Shown one piece after another: positions 26,817 to 36,763 of a stretch of DNA of 64,000 nucleotides. The position numbers and the translations under genes were made by a program. The stretch's first letter is position 1, and the number at the start of each line of letters is the position of its first letter. A model generated the notes under the pieces. That model had not been told where the DNA came from. It searched no databases and saw only the letters and a list, made by a program, of their open reading frames with translations. Origin of the DNA: Alphaproteobacteria bacterium (GTDB lineage Bacteria; Pseudomonadota; Alphaproteobacteria; UBA7985; JAUIBT01); the NCBI GenBank assembly GCA_030428565.1, contig JAUIDR010000001.1, positions 18,431 through 82,430 of the forward strand. Reading direction: 5' to 3'.

Positions 26817-27075
26817 AACCAAATTGTCCTTTTCCGGTTAATCCTCCGCGAGGCAAAGGCTATAAGCCACCGGATTGATGCACGGCTGCCGCCGCTCACC
26901 AACACCCTCGCGTGTGAAGTGGCGCTTGTTTAGCGGCCCTAGGCCCAAGATACAAGGACTTTTGTGTTGGAACAAAGCCCGCGCTTGGGGCTAGCCGGGC
27001 CGCGGTAAATCTGGCAAGAATGAAGCGCCTGTGTCGCAGCAATACTGCAATCCCCCCTGCATTTTGGAACTTATC

Positions 27076-28059
27076 ATGCGCGCCATTGCCATCAGCCAGC
27101 CCGGCGGCCCCGAGGTTCTCTCTCTTGGCCAACACCCAGTACCAGAACCCGCCCCTGGCGAGCTTCGGATTCGCGTTGCCTATGCGGGCGTCAATCGCCC
27201 GGATTTGCTCCAGCGTCAGGGATCTTATAACCCGCCGCCGGGTGCCAGCCCCCTGCCCGGCCTTGAAGTCTCTGGCCAGATCGAAGCCATCGGCGATGGC
27301 GTCGAGGGCTGGCAAGTGGGCGAAGCGGTTTGTGCGCTCGCCAATGGTGGCGGCTATGCTGAACAGGTTTGTGTGCCGCAGGGCCAAGTGCTCCGCCTAC
27401 CCGAAGGATTTCCGCTTGATCAGGCCGCAGCCCTGCCGGAGACCCTCTTTACCGTTTGGTCGAACCTCTATATGCGCGCTGGCGTGCAACCCGGCGAGCG
27501 CTTGCTGGTCCACGGCGGCTCCAGCGGCATCGGTTCGATGGCGATCCAACTAGCGCGCCTGATGGGCCAGCACTGCAGCGTGACGGTCAAGAACCAGGCC
27601 AAGGCCGATTATTGCCGTAGCTTGGGCGCTGATGATGTCATTGTTTACCCCGAAGAAGACTTTGTCGAGCACATCAAAGCCTTGACCCAAGGTCACGGCG
27701 TTGACGTCATTTTGGATATGGTTGCGGGCGCCTACGTCCCGCGTGATCTTGCTTGCCTGGCGGTCGATGGACGCTTGGTCATTATCGCCGGCCAAGGCGG
27801 CAGCGAAGCAACAATCAATACCAGCCGCCTCATGGTTAAGCGCCAGACCATCACTGGTTCAACGCTGCGTCCGCAATCAGACGCCCAAAAGGCCGCTATC
27901 GCCGCCAATATCGAAGAACGGGTTTGGCCCGCAATCATCGAGGGCCGGGTTCGCCAGCCGATCCACGCTTGCTTTGATCTGGAGCAGGCATCGGAAGCCC
28001 ATGCGCTGCTTGAGCAAGGCGAGGTCATGGGCAAGATCGTACTGAAGGTCGCCGACTAG
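27076..28059 (+). CDS. NAD(P)H:quinone oxidoreductase (PIG3-type, MDR superfamily)
   Basis: A 327-residue zinc-free medium-chain reductase. GVNRPDLLQRQGSYNPPPGA and LPGLEVSGQIEAIG are family marks. The nucleotide fold is LLVHGGSSGIGSMAIQLARL (about residues 138-157), and the end has HALLEQGEVMGKIVLKV. These fit the p53-induced gene 3/QorA-like group, which reduces quinones with NADPH. I chose the ATG at 27076 with GGAAC ahead. A frame from 27031 is longer but lacks support. It converges with thiD, ten bases away. Confidence 0.88.
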   Translation: MRAIAISQPGGPEVLSLGQHPVPEPAPGELRIRVAYAGVNRPDLLQRQGSYNPPPGASPLPGLEVSGQIEAIGDGVEGWQVGEAVCALANGGGYAEQVCVPQGQVLRLPEGFPLDQAAALPETLFTVWSNLYMRAGVQPGERLLVHGGSSGIGSMAIQLARLMGQHCSVTVKNQAKADYCRSLGADDVIVYPEEDFVEHIKALTQGHGVDVILDMVAGAYVPRDLACLAVDGRLVIIAGQGGSEATINTSRLMVKRQTITGSTLRPQSDAQKAAIAANIEERVWPAIIEGRVRQPIHACFDLEQASEAHALLEQGEVMGKIVLKVAD

Positions 28060-28069
28060 CGCGGCATTT

Positions 28070-28891
28070 TTAGCCGTCCAGCGGCCAAGCATGGTTGAGA
28101 GGTCCGTGCCCAGCGCCATAGCCGGGCGCGGTCTCTATGGCGCGCCGCACATAAGCGATCGCCCGCTCGACCGCCTGAGGCAGCGCCAGCCCCTGGGCCA
28201 GACCACAAGCCACTGAGGAAGCCAGCGTGCAGCCGGTGCCGTGGGTATGTTTGGTCTCAAGCCGAGGCCCATTGTTAAAACGATGAACCGCAAGGCCGTC
28301 GCTAGGCTTAGCATCGATCAACACGTCTACCATCTGGGCTTGATCATCCAGGTGACCGCCCTTCATCAGGGCCGCTGAAGCGCCGAGCTCGACCAGAGCG
28401 CGCCCGCCGACTTCAAGATCATCCGGGCTGGTCAGACTAGCGGACGAACGGCCCAACAAAGCCTCAGCTTCCGGGACGTTGGGGGTCACGACCCGCGCGC
28501 GCGGCAAAATCAGGCGGCTCAAGGCCTCTTGCGCGTCGTCGAGCAAAAGAGCCGCGCCGCCCTTGGCCCGCATGACCGGATCGACCACCAAAGGGATATC
28601 GGGATAGTCATCTAAAATGGCGGCAACCGCTTCGATCACGGGTACCGAATGCAGCATGCCGGTCTTGATGCAGTCCGCGCCCAAATCATCCAAGCAGACC
28701 CGGGCTTGTTGCTGAATGAAGGCGGGCTCGACCTCATAGACGCCGTGAACCCCCAACGTATTTTGCGCCGTTAGAGCTGTAATCGCGGTCATGGCAAAGC
28801 CACCCAGCGCCGTCACCGCCTTGATATCGGCTTGGATGCCCGCGCCGCCACCAGAATCAGAGCCTGCAATAATCAGTACCCGTCCTTGCAT
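28070..28891 (-). CDS. thiD: Hydroxymethylpyrimidine/phosphomethylpyrimidine kinase
   Basis: A 273-residue ribokinase-fold kinase of thiamin synthesis that phosphorylates HMP and HMP-P. GSDSGGGAGIQADIKAVTAL is at the start, VVDPVMRAKGG in the middle and HGTGCTLASSVACGLAQG (ATP/anion hole) near residue 230. It is 27 bases after glmM on the same strand, the end of the ftsH-folP-glmM-thiD run. No other thiamin gene or TPP riboswitch is seen. Confidence 0.93.
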   Translation of the reverse strand: MQGRVLIIAGSDSGGGAGIQADIKAVTALGGFAMTAITALTAQNTLGVHGVYEVEPAFIQQQARVCLDDLGADCIKTGMLHSVPVIEAVAAILDDYPDIPLVVDPVMRAKGGAALLLDDAQEALSRLILPRARVVTPNVPEAEALLGRSSASLTSPDDLEVGGRALVELGASAALMKGGHLDDQAQMVDVLIDAKPSDGLAVHRFNNGPRLETKHTHGTGCTLASSVACGLAQGLALPQAVERAIAYVRRAIETAPGYGAGHGPLNHAWPLDG

Positions 28892-28917
28892 GTCGCTCTT
28901 GTCCTTTCGAACGGGCC

Positions 28918-30279
28918 CTAGGCCCCCACTTTTTCAATCAAATCGCGCAAGTCGGTGACAATACGCTCGACCGCAACGGCATCTTCGCCTTCGGCCATGA
29001 CGCGAATGAGTGGCTCGGTGCCCGACTTACGAATTAACAGGCGTCCGCACCCCTCCAGCTGCGCCTCGGCATCGGCAATCGCGGCCTGCACCTCGCCCAA
29101 TTCCAACGGCTGATTGCCGGCTGCATAGCGCGCATTCTTCAAGAGCTGCGGCAGGGGCTCAAAGCGCGTCAGCAAGGTGCTCGCGGGCCGGTTTTCACGG
29201 CGCATCAGCGCCAAGACCTGCAAAGCTGCCGCCAGACCGTCGCCCGTTGTCGCATGCTCGGCTAAAATCAGGTGGCCCGACTGCTCACCGCCCAGGCTGT
29301 ACCCGTGCTGACGCATCTTCGCCAACACGTAGCGGTCGCCAACCTGAGTTCGCTCGGTTCGAATGCCCAGGCCCGCCAGGTGACGCTCCATACCCAAATT
29401 GGACATGACCGTCGCAACAAGCGTGTTACCGGCTAGGCCGCCCGTGTTAGCTAAGGATTCGGCGATGGCCGCCATGATTTGATCACCGTCAACCTTTGTG
29501 CCGCGCTCATCGACAATAATCAGGCGATCGGCGTCGCCGTCCAGCGCCAGGCCAATGTCACAGCCATTCTCGACCACCAGCTTTTGCAGAGCTTCGACAT
29601 GGGTCGCGCCGCAGTTATCGTTGATATTGGTGCCGTTGGGCTCGGTGCCCATCGCCACAACATCCGCCCCCAGCTCATAGAGCACCGTCGGCGCGATGCG
29701 ATATGCAGCGCCATTGGCGCAATCAAGGCCGATTTTGAGGCCCTTGAGGGTCAGATCTTGCGGGAAACAGCGCTTGGTGGCTTCCAAATAGCGGCCAAAC
29801 ACGCTTTCAACGCGCTCCACCTTGCCCAAATCAGCGGAATCGACCCGCACCTCTTGCGCCCTTCCATGGGCAAAGGAGTCCATGCGGTCTTCAATCTCGG
29901 TCTCGATTTGATCGGAAAGCTTGTAGCCATCTGGACCAAACAGCTTGATACCGTTGTCTTGAAAGGGATTGTGCGAGGCGGAGATCATCACGCCCAAATC
30001 GGCGCGCATGGTGGCGGTCAAAGAGGCCACCGCAGGTGTCGGCAAGACCCCTGCCAGCAACACGTCCATGCCCACAGCTGTAAATCCTGCGGTCAAAGCA
30101 GGCTCGAGCATGTAAGAGCTAAGGCGCGTGTCCTTGCCGATCACCACCTTGTGGCGACGGTGGTCGCTGGTAAAATGTGCGCCGGCAGCCATAGCGACCG
30201 ACAGCGCCATTTCGGCGGTCATTGGGTCGGTGTTGGCGCGGCCACGGATGCCGTCGGTTCCAAAGTATCGGCGAGCCAT
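28918..30279 (-). CDS. glmM: Phosphoglucosamine mutase
   Basis: It converts glucosamine-6-phosphate to glucosamine-1-phosphate for peptidoglycan and lipopolysaccharide. The 453-residue protein has the phosphoserine Ser102 in [15 protein letters not shown], the metal loop DGDADR, the sugar loop GGEQSGH and the phosphate site [14 protein letters not shown]. All are intact. It lies 89 bases after folP, the order known from E. coli (ftsH-folP-glmM). Confidence 0.97.
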   Translation of the reverse strand: MARRYFGTDGIRGRANTDPMTAEMALSVAMAAGAHFTSDHRRHKVVIGKDTRLSSYMLEPALTAGFTAVGMDVLLAGVLPTPAVASLTATMRADLGVMISASHNPFQDNGIKLFGPDGYKLSDQIETEIEDRMDSFAHGRAQEVRVDSADLGKVERVESVFGRYLEATKRCFPQDLTLKGLKIGLDCANGAAYRIAPTVLYELGADVVAMGTEPNGTNINDNCGATHVEALQKLVVENGCDIGLALDGDADRLIIVDERGTKVDGDQIMAAIAESLANTGGLAGNTLVATVMSNLGMERHLAGLGIRTERTQVGDRYVLAKMRQHGYSLGGEQSGHLILAEHATTGDGLAAALQVLALMRRENRPASTLLTRFEPLPQLLKNARYAAGNQPLELGEVQAAIADAEAQLEGCGRLLIRKSGTEPLIRVMAEGEDAVAVERIVTDLRDLIEKVGA

Positions 30280-30368
30280 GAAGCGATCGAACTTTCTGTA
30301 AGCGGATATATAAGTGGCCTTTCGGCGCTTGGTTTTGGCGCCTGACTATAGGCAGAGCGGCGCTGAAA

Positions 30369-31241
30369 TCAATCGGCGTATTGGACCGCTTGCCAAACCG
30401 CAAATCCTTGCCGTGCGGCGGCAACATCGTGCACACGGAAAATCTGTGCGCCCGCTTGCATCGCTGCCAGGTGGGCCGCTAGGGTGCCTGCTTCACGCTG
30501 GTCGGCAGGAAGGTCACGATCAATCTTGCTGATGAAAGACTTGCGTGATGCACCAACCAACAGCGGATAGCCTAGGGTCAAAAGCTGCGATGTGTGCTTG
30601 AGCAGGCTAAGATTGTGCGCCAGCGTCTTGCCAAAGCCGATGCCCACATCAAGGCAAATCTGATCGGCTGCCAGCCCAACGCTGAGGCAGGCCTGCGCAC
30701 GTGCCTTCAAAAAAGCCGCCACCTCAGCGACGACATCTGTGTAACGCGGGGCTTGCTGCATGGTTTGGGGCTCGCCTTGCATATGCATGAGTATCACCGG
30801 GCGCTGCAGCTCGGCGGCGGCCTCAAGACTGCCAGGGCCTTGCAGTGCGGTGACATCGTTGATGATGCCCGCCCCTGCGGCCACGGCTTGGCGCATGACC
30901 TCTGCGTGGCGCGTGTCGATCGACACGCAGTGGCCAGCACGCGCGAGCGCCTCAACGACAGGCAGCACGCGGGCCAACTCTTCCTTAAGTGAGACAGGCT
31001 CAGCGCCGGGCCGGGTGCTCTCACCGCCTACATCCAGGATGCTGGCACCCTGCTCGGCGAGCTCGAGCCCGTGCTCGATCGCGGCGGCAGACGAGCCAAA
31101 AAATTGGCCGCCATCAGAAAAACTGTCTGGCGTGGCATTGACGATGCCCATGATCTGGGGGCGGTCCAGCGGCAGGCCAGCGAACGCGCCCGGCATAGCC
31201 GGATTCGACGCAACAGTACTCGGCACGGCAGAATTCGACAC
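30369..31241 (-). CDS. folP: Dihydropteroate synthase
   Basis: It joins p-aminobenzoate to dihydropterin pyrophosphate in folate synthesis and is the sulfonamide target. The 290-residue TIM barrel has IMGIVNATPDSFSDGG, the loop GGESTRPGA and a later DVGIGFGKTLAHN. The start is uncertain: the GTG at 31241 adds a Ser/Ala-rich stretch, while an ATG at 31196 (MPGAF) would also serve. Neither has a clear ribosome site. It follows ftsH by 80 bases. Confidence 0.95.
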   Translation of the reverse strand: MSNSAVPSTVASNPAMPGAFAGLPLDRPQIMGIVNATPDSFSDGGQFFGSSAAAIEHGLELAEQGASILDVGGESTRPGAEPVSLKEELARVLPVVEALARAGHCVSIDTRHAEVMRQAVAAGAGIINDVTALQGPGSLEAAAELQRPVILMHMQGEPQTMQQAPRYTDVVAEVAAFLKARAQACLSVGLAADQICLDVGIGFGKTLAHNLSLLKHTSQLLTLGYPLLVGASRKSFISKIDRDLPADQREAGTLAAHLAAMQAGAQIFRVHDVAAARQGFAVWQAVQYAD

Positions 31242-31321
31242 GGCAATATTCCAAGGTAAAAGATGCAGACAGCCCCGGTCTGCGGTTAGGCAGCCAGGGC
31301 TGAAGCAACATCACGGTTATA

Positions 31322-33247
31322 TTAAGAACGCTGGGCCGGACCCGATCCTTGCTGGTCATGGGCCAGATCAGACGGGCCCGCTGGAGGGCGGCGGGCGCCA
31401 GCGCTCGGCAGAGCAGAACGATGGCCTGCAGGCCGCGACGTGCCCAGATTTTCGCGAACGATTTCTTCACCCGCAACCACAGCGCGGACCTCATCACCGG
31501 TCAAGTTCTCGTACTCGATCAGCGTCTTGGCGAGGCGATGCAAAGCCTCAAGGTTTTGCGTCAAGACTTCGCGCGCGGTCTGCTCGGCCTCGTCGATCAA
31601 TCGGCGCACTTCATCGTCAATCAGCGCCGCCGTTGACGGCGAGATATCGCGCGACTGACCGCCCAGCATGGACTGTTCTTCAGTCTTGCCAACAAAGACC
31701 CGGCCGACTTTATCCGAATAGCCCCACTCTTCGACCATGCGCCGTGCCATGTCAGAGGCTTGGCGAATGTCCATCGCAGCGCCGGTCGAAATATGCTCTT
31801 TGCCATAGATCAGCTCTTCGGCGATACGGCCACCAAACGCCATGGCCATACCCGCCCGCAGCTGCTCATAGTTCATGGTACGCGTATCATCTTCAGGCAG
31901 GAACAAGGCGTAGCCCAAAGAGCGCGAACGCGGAATAATCGTCAGCTTGTGCAAGGGGTCTTTGACCGGCACGAACAAGGAGACTATCGCGTGGCCGCCT
32001 TCGTGGTAGGCGGTCATCTCGATCTCTTCTTCTTTCTGTTTCAAAGATCGCCGCTCGGCGCCAAACAGAACCTTTTCCTTGGCCCATTCCAGGTCGTCTT
32101 GCGTGACCATGCGCTTGTTATTGCGCGCAGCGCGCAAGGCAGCCTCGTTGATCAGGTTCGCCAAATCCGCGCCCGACATGCCCGTCGTACCGCGCGCCAG
32201 GTAGGCCATGTTGACATCGGGAGCCAATGGAACTTTCACGGCGTGCACATTCAAGATCTTCTCGCGGCCCAGAACGTCTGGCAGGCCGACTTGCACTTGA
32301 CGGTCAAAACGGCCCGGACGCAGCAGCGCTTTATCCAGAATATCGGCACGGTTGGTCGCAGCGATAATAATGATGCCTTCGTTGGCCTCAAAACCATCCA
32401 TTTCAACCAGCAACTGGTTCAAAGTCTGCTCGCGCTCTTCGTGACCGCCCGAAATGCCCTGTGAGCGCTGACGGCCCACGGCGTCAATTTCGTCGATAAA
32501 GATAATCGCAGGCGCGTGCTTCTTGGCTTGCTCAAACATGTCGCGCACGCGGCTTGCACCCACGCCGACGAACATCTCAACAAAGTCAGAACCCGCGATC
32601 GAGAAGAAAGGAACCTCGGCCTCGCCTGCAATAGCGCGCGCCAACAGCGTTTTACCGGTACCCGGAGGGCCGACCAACAGCACGCCCCGCGGGATCTTGC
32701 CGCCCAAGCGGTTGAACTTGCCGGGGTCGCGCAAATATTCCACAAGCTCTTCAACGTCTTGCTTGGCCTCTTCGACGCCCGCGACGTCATCAAAGGTCAC
32801 GCGATTATTGTTTTGGGTCAGCATCTTGGCTTTGGACTTGCCAAAGCCAAGTCCATTGCGCCCGCCGCCCTGCATCATGCGTGAAATGAAGATGATACCG
32901 CCCAGAATGATCAAGACCGGCAACAACTGCAACAGAATGTCGAAGAAGGAGATATTGCGGACAACGGGCTTGGCTGTGATCTTCACATTGTTTTCGCGTA
33001 GCAGCGGAATCAATTGGCTGTCGTCCGGCTTATAAGTCTCGAACTTGCCATCACCGGTCACATAGGTGATGTCGTTGCCCTCGATGGTCACTTCATTGAC
33101 CTGCCCGCTTTGGACCTCTTCAATGAACACCGAATAGGCTTGGGAATCGACTTGTTGCTGGCCAGCCTGGTTGGTGAGGAAATTGACCACGATCAATCCC
33201 ATCACAATCAACATAATCCAGAGCGCCGCGTTGCGTCCAAAATTCAA
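31322..33247 (-). CDS. ftsH: Membrane ATP-dependent zinc metalloprotease FtsH
   Basis: An AAA+ protease that removes misfolded membrane proteins and short-lived regulators. It has two membrane helices (about residues 5-24 and 106-128) around a periplasmic domain, Walker A GPPGTGKT, Walker [12 protein letters not shown], the second region of homology [20 protein letters not shown], and the zinc site HEGGH. The C-terminal tail is Pro/Ser-rich. I place the start at TTG 33247 ([10 protein letters not shown]), which has AAGGA 7 bases upstream and matches other FtsH N-termini, giving 641 residues. An upstream ATG at 33325 would add 26 residues not seen in the family. Confidence 0.95.
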   Translation of the reverse strand: MNFGRNAALWIMLIVMGLIVVNFLTNQAGQQQVDSQAYSVFIEEVQSGQVNEVTIEGNDITYVTGDGKFETYKPDDSQLIPLLRENNVKITAKPVVRNISFFDILLQLLPVLIILGGIIFISRMMQGGGRNGLGFGKSKAKMLTQNNNRVTFDDVAGVEEAKQDVEELVEYLRDPGKFNRLGGKIPRGVLLVGPPGTGKTLLARAIAGEAEVPFFSIAGSDFVEMFVGVGASRVRDMFEQAKKHAPAIIFIDEIDAVGRQRSQGISGGHEEREQTLNQLLVEMDGFEANEGIIIIAATNRADILDKALLRPGRFDRQVQVGLPDVLGREKILNVHAVKVPLAPDVNMAYLARGTTGMSGADLANLINEAALRAARNNKRMVTQDDLEWAKEKVLFGAERRSLKQKEEEIEMTAYHEGGHAIVSLFVPVKDPLHKLTIIPRSRSLGYALFLPEDDTRTMNYEQLRAGMAMAFGGRIAEELIYGKEHISTGAAMDIRQASDMARRMVEEWGYSDKVGRVFVGKTEEQSMLGGQSRDISPSTAALIDDEVRRLIDEAEQTAREVLTQNLEALHRLAKTLIEYENLTGDEVRAVVAGEEIVRENLGTSRPAGHRSALPSAGARRPPAGPSDLAHDQQGSGPAQRS

Positions 33248-33378
33248 GGCAAGATCCTTTCGTTGCCAACAATTATCGCGTTTCTCACCTAAGCGAGGAG
33301 CCAATATGGCCGTAAAACACGCCAAAACAATGACCTAGCCCCCAAGCACCGCGCGACTCGCGAGAGTTGGCGCGCATC

Positions 33379-33444
33379 GACCAGGGGTCGGCAAGCTTGT
33401 GACCAGGGGTCAGCAAGCTTATGACCGGGCGTCGGCAAGCTTAT
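33379..33444. repeat. 22-bp tandem repeat, three copies, at the tilS stop codon
   Basis: Copies run 33379-33400, 33401-33422 and 33423-33444 without gaps, with the core GACCAGGGGTC(G/A)GCAAGCTT. Copy 3 contains the tilS stop codon (33441-33443). It lies between tilS and ftsH and may change their spacing if it expands or shrinks. Confidence 0.88.
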
Positions 33445-34796
33445 CCACTAGCCCCAGAGCCCGCCTCAAGGTTTGAGCTAAATCTAAGTTGCATCGCCGA
33501 AGTTACAAGGCGGTAGGATTGATCGACCGTCTGAAAGTTCGGCGCAAGGGTCAAAACGGATTTTGTCGCAAGCTGCCAGTCGCCTCGCGAATTGCGCCAG
33601 AGCGGTGCGAATTTTGCTACAGAATGGGGCAAATTCAATGCCTTGAGCGCTTGGGGCCAAAACTCAACATCCAATTTACCCGCCGCTTCGACTCCGCCCT
33701 CAATACTGCGCGAGGCCGCTTTGGGGCTACAGGCTGCGGCACTAAGGCCTAAAGCGGCCTCTGCCAGGTCGTCCGAGGGCCGCCACGGTCCTGCTGCCAA
33801 GTCCGAAAAACAGCGCGGATCGCGCACGATCCAAAGCCATCCGCGCTGGCGGCGCAGGATACAGCGGTTGCCTGTCACACCGCCCCCTTCCGTGGGCAGC
33901 CCTAGGAACGATGGGTAATCGCACCAACCTACAATCTGGGTGAGCCCCGCCAGCAGCGCATGCTGGCTTGCGGGCTCCAGACCTTCAACAGCTCCTACCG
34001 CCAGGCAAATCGTCCAATCACCCTGCCAGCTCGCATGCTCGCGCAAAATGGCTGCATGCCGCACACCTTGTCGCAGGCGCATCGCACGGCTGGCATCGGC
34101 CAACGACAGCAGAGCCTCATCGCTAATCCCCTGCCCGGCCAGCGCCGAAAGCAAGTAGCGCCAACGCGCGCGGGCATACTGCGGCTTTGCATTGCTAGGG
34201 TCTTGTTCATAGTCCAGCGCTTGCTGCTCGAGCCAGTCGATTAGTTCTGCCTTGCGGGCAAACAGCAAGGGGCGCACGACATGAGGAGCGCCGGGCACGG
34301 GATAGAGCGCGCGCCGGGCAGACAGCCCCGCCAGCCCCGCAATTCCAGAACCACGGCTGAGCCGCTCAAGCAGGGTCTCGATTTGATCGTCGGCGTGATG
34401 GCCGGTCACGATGGCCCTGGCGCCAATGGTTCGCGCGTGGTCGCTCAATGCTCGATAGCGCGCTTCTCGTGCTGCTGCTTGGCTACGACGCGCCAGTTCG
34501 GACAAACGGAGGCCTGCGACTTGGCTTCCCAGGTAGCCATGCCAGCGCTGGATGACCCGCCGCGCTTCTTCTTCCGAGTCGATGCGCAAGCCGTGATCGA
34601 CTATCAGCGCCTGCGGCGGGGGACGATGGCGCGCTTGGCACCAGCGCGCCAGCAGAGCCAACAAAGCGCTGCTATCCGGCCCACCTGAAAGGCCGACCAA
34701 TACAGGCGAGCGCGTCGATTGCAGATGATGGTCAAAGGCCGCAAAGGCGCGCGTGACGAGCGAAGTTTCGCCCGTCTTAGCCGTGCCTGCTAGCAC
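33441..34796 (-). CDS. tilS: tRNA(Ile)-lysidine synthase
   Basis: It modifies C34 of the CAU-anticodon isoleucine tRNA with lysine, using ATP. The 451-residue protein has the PP-loop LVGLSGGPDSSALLALL (about 32-48) and GHHADDQIETLLERL further on; the C-terminal half is weakly conserved as usual. The GTG start at 34796 overlaps the end of cpoB by 7 bases (GTGCTAG), so translation is likely coupled. The gene lies between cpoB and ftsH, its standard place in alphaproteobacteria. Its stop lies in a 22-bp tandem repeat. Confidence 0.92.
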   Translation of the reverse strand: MLAGTAKTGETSLVTRAFAAFDHHLQSTRSPVLVGLSGGPDSSALLALLARWCQARHRPPPQALIVDHGLRIDSEEEARRVIQRWHGYLGSQVAGLRLSELARRSQAAAREARYRALSDHARTIGARAIVTGHHADDQIETLLERLSRGSGIAGLAGLSARRALYPVPGAPHVVRPLLFARKAELIDWLEQQALDYEQDPSNAKPQYARARWRYLLSALAGQGISDEALLSLADASRAMRLRQGVRHAAILREHASWQGDWTICLAVGAVEGLEPASQHALLAGLTQIVGWCDYPSFLGLPTEGGGVTGNRCILRRQRGWLWIVRDPRCFSDLAAGPWRPSDDLAEAALGLSAAACSPKAASRSIEGGVEAAGKLDVEFWPQALKALNLPHSVAKFAPLWRNSRGDWQLATKSVLTLAPNFQTVDQSYRLVTSAMQLRFSSNLEAGSGASG

Positions 34797-35929
34797 CCAC
34801 GTTCACTCATGGTATTGGCGGCCAAGGTCAGAACCTCTTGGCGGGCATTTTCGTGCTTTTCAAACAGAGCCGACAGGAACTTACAGCCATCGTCGGGACG
34901 GTTTAACGCGAACAGCGTAAAGCCTAGCTTCAGCAGGGTATCTGGGGCCTTGGGGCCCTGGGCGTCCTGGCGATAAGCGCGCGTAAAATAGGCGGCGGCG
35001 CTGTCAAAGTCTTGCTGGGCATAGAAGGTCTCACCCATCCAATACTGAGCATTTTGCAGCAATGGATGATCGGAGTAAGCATCAATAAATTGCTGCAACA
35101 AAGGTTGTGCGGTCTCAAATTCTCCGCGCTTTATACGGTCCAATGCTGTCTGATAGAGGCGATCGGCCTCGCTCGCGGTTGCTAGAACTTGCCCGTCGCT
35201 GCCATTTTGCTCAATGAGCGTCGACATCTGGTCGCCACTTTGAGCGGGCTTTTGCGAGGCCGCGATGACCGCAAGGCCCGCCGGAGCGACATTCTCCGGC
35301 GACTGACCGTTGTCTAAGACCGGGACTGTGGGTTCGGGAGCGGTCGCGACTTGCGCGTTGCCTGCTTGGTTTAGATTGACCTGCCCTTGGCTCCCCAAGC
35401 TCCCCAAGCTCCCCAAGCTTCCTTGTGTCTGTGGCGCCGCGCTGACAATGGGGGCTTGTTGGCCATTAGCCGGTTGCGCATTGCCGGCTTGCAGGGCTTG
35501 CGCCAGCGCCTGGGCCTGATCTTCGGAGCGTTGTTCGACCGCCGCTAGACGTTGTTCAAAGGTCAATAGTGCGCTTTGCAGGGCGCGCAAATCGTCAAAG
35601 GCGAATTGCAGGTCTTCCACCTGCCCGGTAAGCTGGCGGATTTCATCGCTAAGATCGGCCATGTTATTGCCGAGCTGTTGACCTTGCAGGCCCGCCGCGG
35701 CCCCTGTGGTTTGCGTTTGCTGGATCAACTGCCCGACCTGAGCTTCGAGGTTGAGAACCCGTGTCTCTAGACCGCGCAACGACGGGATGATTTCGGTCAA
35801 CTGGGCCTGGGCTGTGCCCTGCATAAAGCTTAGCGCGGCAAGTGCAACAGCACACCCCCGCAAGCAGCGGCCGACAGATCGTAACAGCCAGGCCTCGAAG
35901 GGCGCGCAATGAATCCAAATAGCAGACAT
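34790..35929 (-). CDS. cpoB: Cell division coordinator CpoB (YbgF)
   Basis: A 379-residue periplasmic protein of the Tol-Pal cluster that links outer-membrane constriction to septal peptidoglycan synthesis. A signal peptide ends at QGTAQAQ (about residue 42). A long coiled coil (about 45-150) is followed by a low-complexity Gln/Pro/Gly linker with three Gly-Ser-Leu units, and a C-terminal TPR domain (about 255-375) has YQTALDRIKRGEF, AQYWMGETFYAQQDF and LLKLGFTLFAL. The linker is longer than in E. coli. AAGGA is 5 bases before the ATG. Confidence 0.92.
   Translation of the reverse strand: MSAIWIHCAPFEAWLLRSVGRCLRGCAVALAALSFMQGTAQAQLTEIIPSLRGLETRVLNLEAQVGQLIQQTQTTGAAAGLQGQQLGNNMADLSDEIRQLTGQVEDLQFAFDDLRALQSALLTFEQRLAAVEQRSEDQAQALAQALQAGNAQPANGQQAPIVSAAPQTQGSLGSLGSLGSQGQVNLNQAGNAQVATAPEPTVPVLDNGQSPENVAPAGLAVIAASQKPAQSGDQMSTLIEQNGSDGQVLATASEADRLYQTALDRIKRGEFETAQPLLQQFIDAYSDHPLLQNAQYWMGETFYAQQDFDSAAAYFTRAYRQDAQGPKAPDTLLKLGFTLFALNRPDDGCKFLSALFEKHENARQEVLTLAANTMSERGC
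35391..35417. repeat. 9-bp tandem repeat inside cpoB
   Basis: Three perfect copies of CTCCCCAAG (35391, 35400, 35409) encode Gly-Ser-Leu repeats in the linker between coiled coil and TPR domain. Because 9 is a multiple of 3, changes in copy number would keep the frame. Confidence 0.85.
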
Positions 35930-36030
35930 AAGAATCCTTATTGGTCGATCCGGTTGTTTTGCTTCTACGCTGCTAAAACGGCGCGATCAGGGCGCCAGCG
36001 CTGACAAGGCCGCTGGTTCCCGCTGGCGGA

Positions 36031-36588
36031 TTACATCACCAACAAGACCGCGCGGCGATTGGCCGACCAAGCGCCGGGTTGAGAGATCGCCACTTCCGGG
36101 CGCTCTTTGCCGTATGAAACCGTGCTCAACCGCGTCGCGGGAATACCCATCGACATCAGGGTCTGCTGTACCGCCGAAGCGCGCTGATCGCCCAATGCGA
36201 AGTTATATTCGCGGGTGCCGCGCTCATCAGCATGGCCTTCGATCAGCAAACGCACTTGCGGATTGGCGCGCATCCATTGCGCAACTTGGGTCAGTAAGGC
36301 ATAGCCCTGCTGGTTAATGCGCACGCTGTCCGTGTCGAACAGAACGCGGTCGGAGGCAAAGCGCTGCAGATCGCGTTGGCTGCCGGGCTGGACGGGGCCA
36401 TCAAAACCACCCGCTGATGCGGTTAGACCGCCTGGCATTACCGCTGGCTGAGCGCCATAGCTGGCCAACTCCTGGCTTTGGCTCGTGCCGTTGGCACCGC
36501 CTTCCCCATTGAGGGAAGCTGAATTCATCGGGTTACAGGCAGCAAGCAGCAAGGCCAAAGGCAAAGCAATAAGCGACAAGCGGGGCAT
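36031..36588 (-). CDS. pal: Peptidoglycan-associated lipoprotein Pal
   Basis: A 185-residue outer-membrane lipoprotein that ties the outer membrane to peptidoglycan and binds TolB. The signal ends in a lipobox LLAAC. The OmpA-like domain (about 85-185) has FDTDSVRI and the peptidoglycan site LLIEGHADERGTREYN. I chose the ATG at 36588 (MPRLSLIAL), giving a standard lipoprotein signal. An ATG at 36627 would add 13 unusual residues. It follows tolB by 175 bases. Confidence 0.96.
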   Translation of the reverse strand: MPRLSLIALPLALLLAACNPMNSASLNGEGGANGTSQSQELASYGAQPAVMPGGLTASAGGFDGPVQPGSQRDLQRFASDRVLFDTDSVRINQQGYALLTQVAQWMRANPQVRLLIEGHADERGTREYNFALGDQRASAVQQTLMSMGIPATRLSTVSYGKERPEVAISQPGAWSANRRAVLLVM

Positions 36589-36763
36589 AGGTCTCTCTTG
36601 GATAAAGGCGAAGCGCTCTTGTATCATGGCGCGCGTGCCAGGCGTGAGCAGAAATTAAGGCAGAAACGAGGCCTGCCCCTTTCTATCCCCAATGTCTCGC
36701 GAAATGGCTGATCGCGGGCATCAATTTTGAGTTGAGCAATATTCGATGCTCGCCGCCGTCACA

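Noticed and set aside
29479..30345. A 288-codon plus-strand frame opposite glmM
   Set aside because: It mirrors the codon pattern of glmM, with no ribosome site and no domain.
30760..31938. A 392-codon plus-strand frame opposite folP and the end of ftsH
   Set aside because: It lies across two well-identified genes, and its product is Ser/Arg/Pro-rich without family resemblance.
24701..33444. The tandem repeats at 24701 and 33379 as CRISPR arrays
   Set aside because: The units are contiguous with no spacers, have only three copies, and no cas genes are present.
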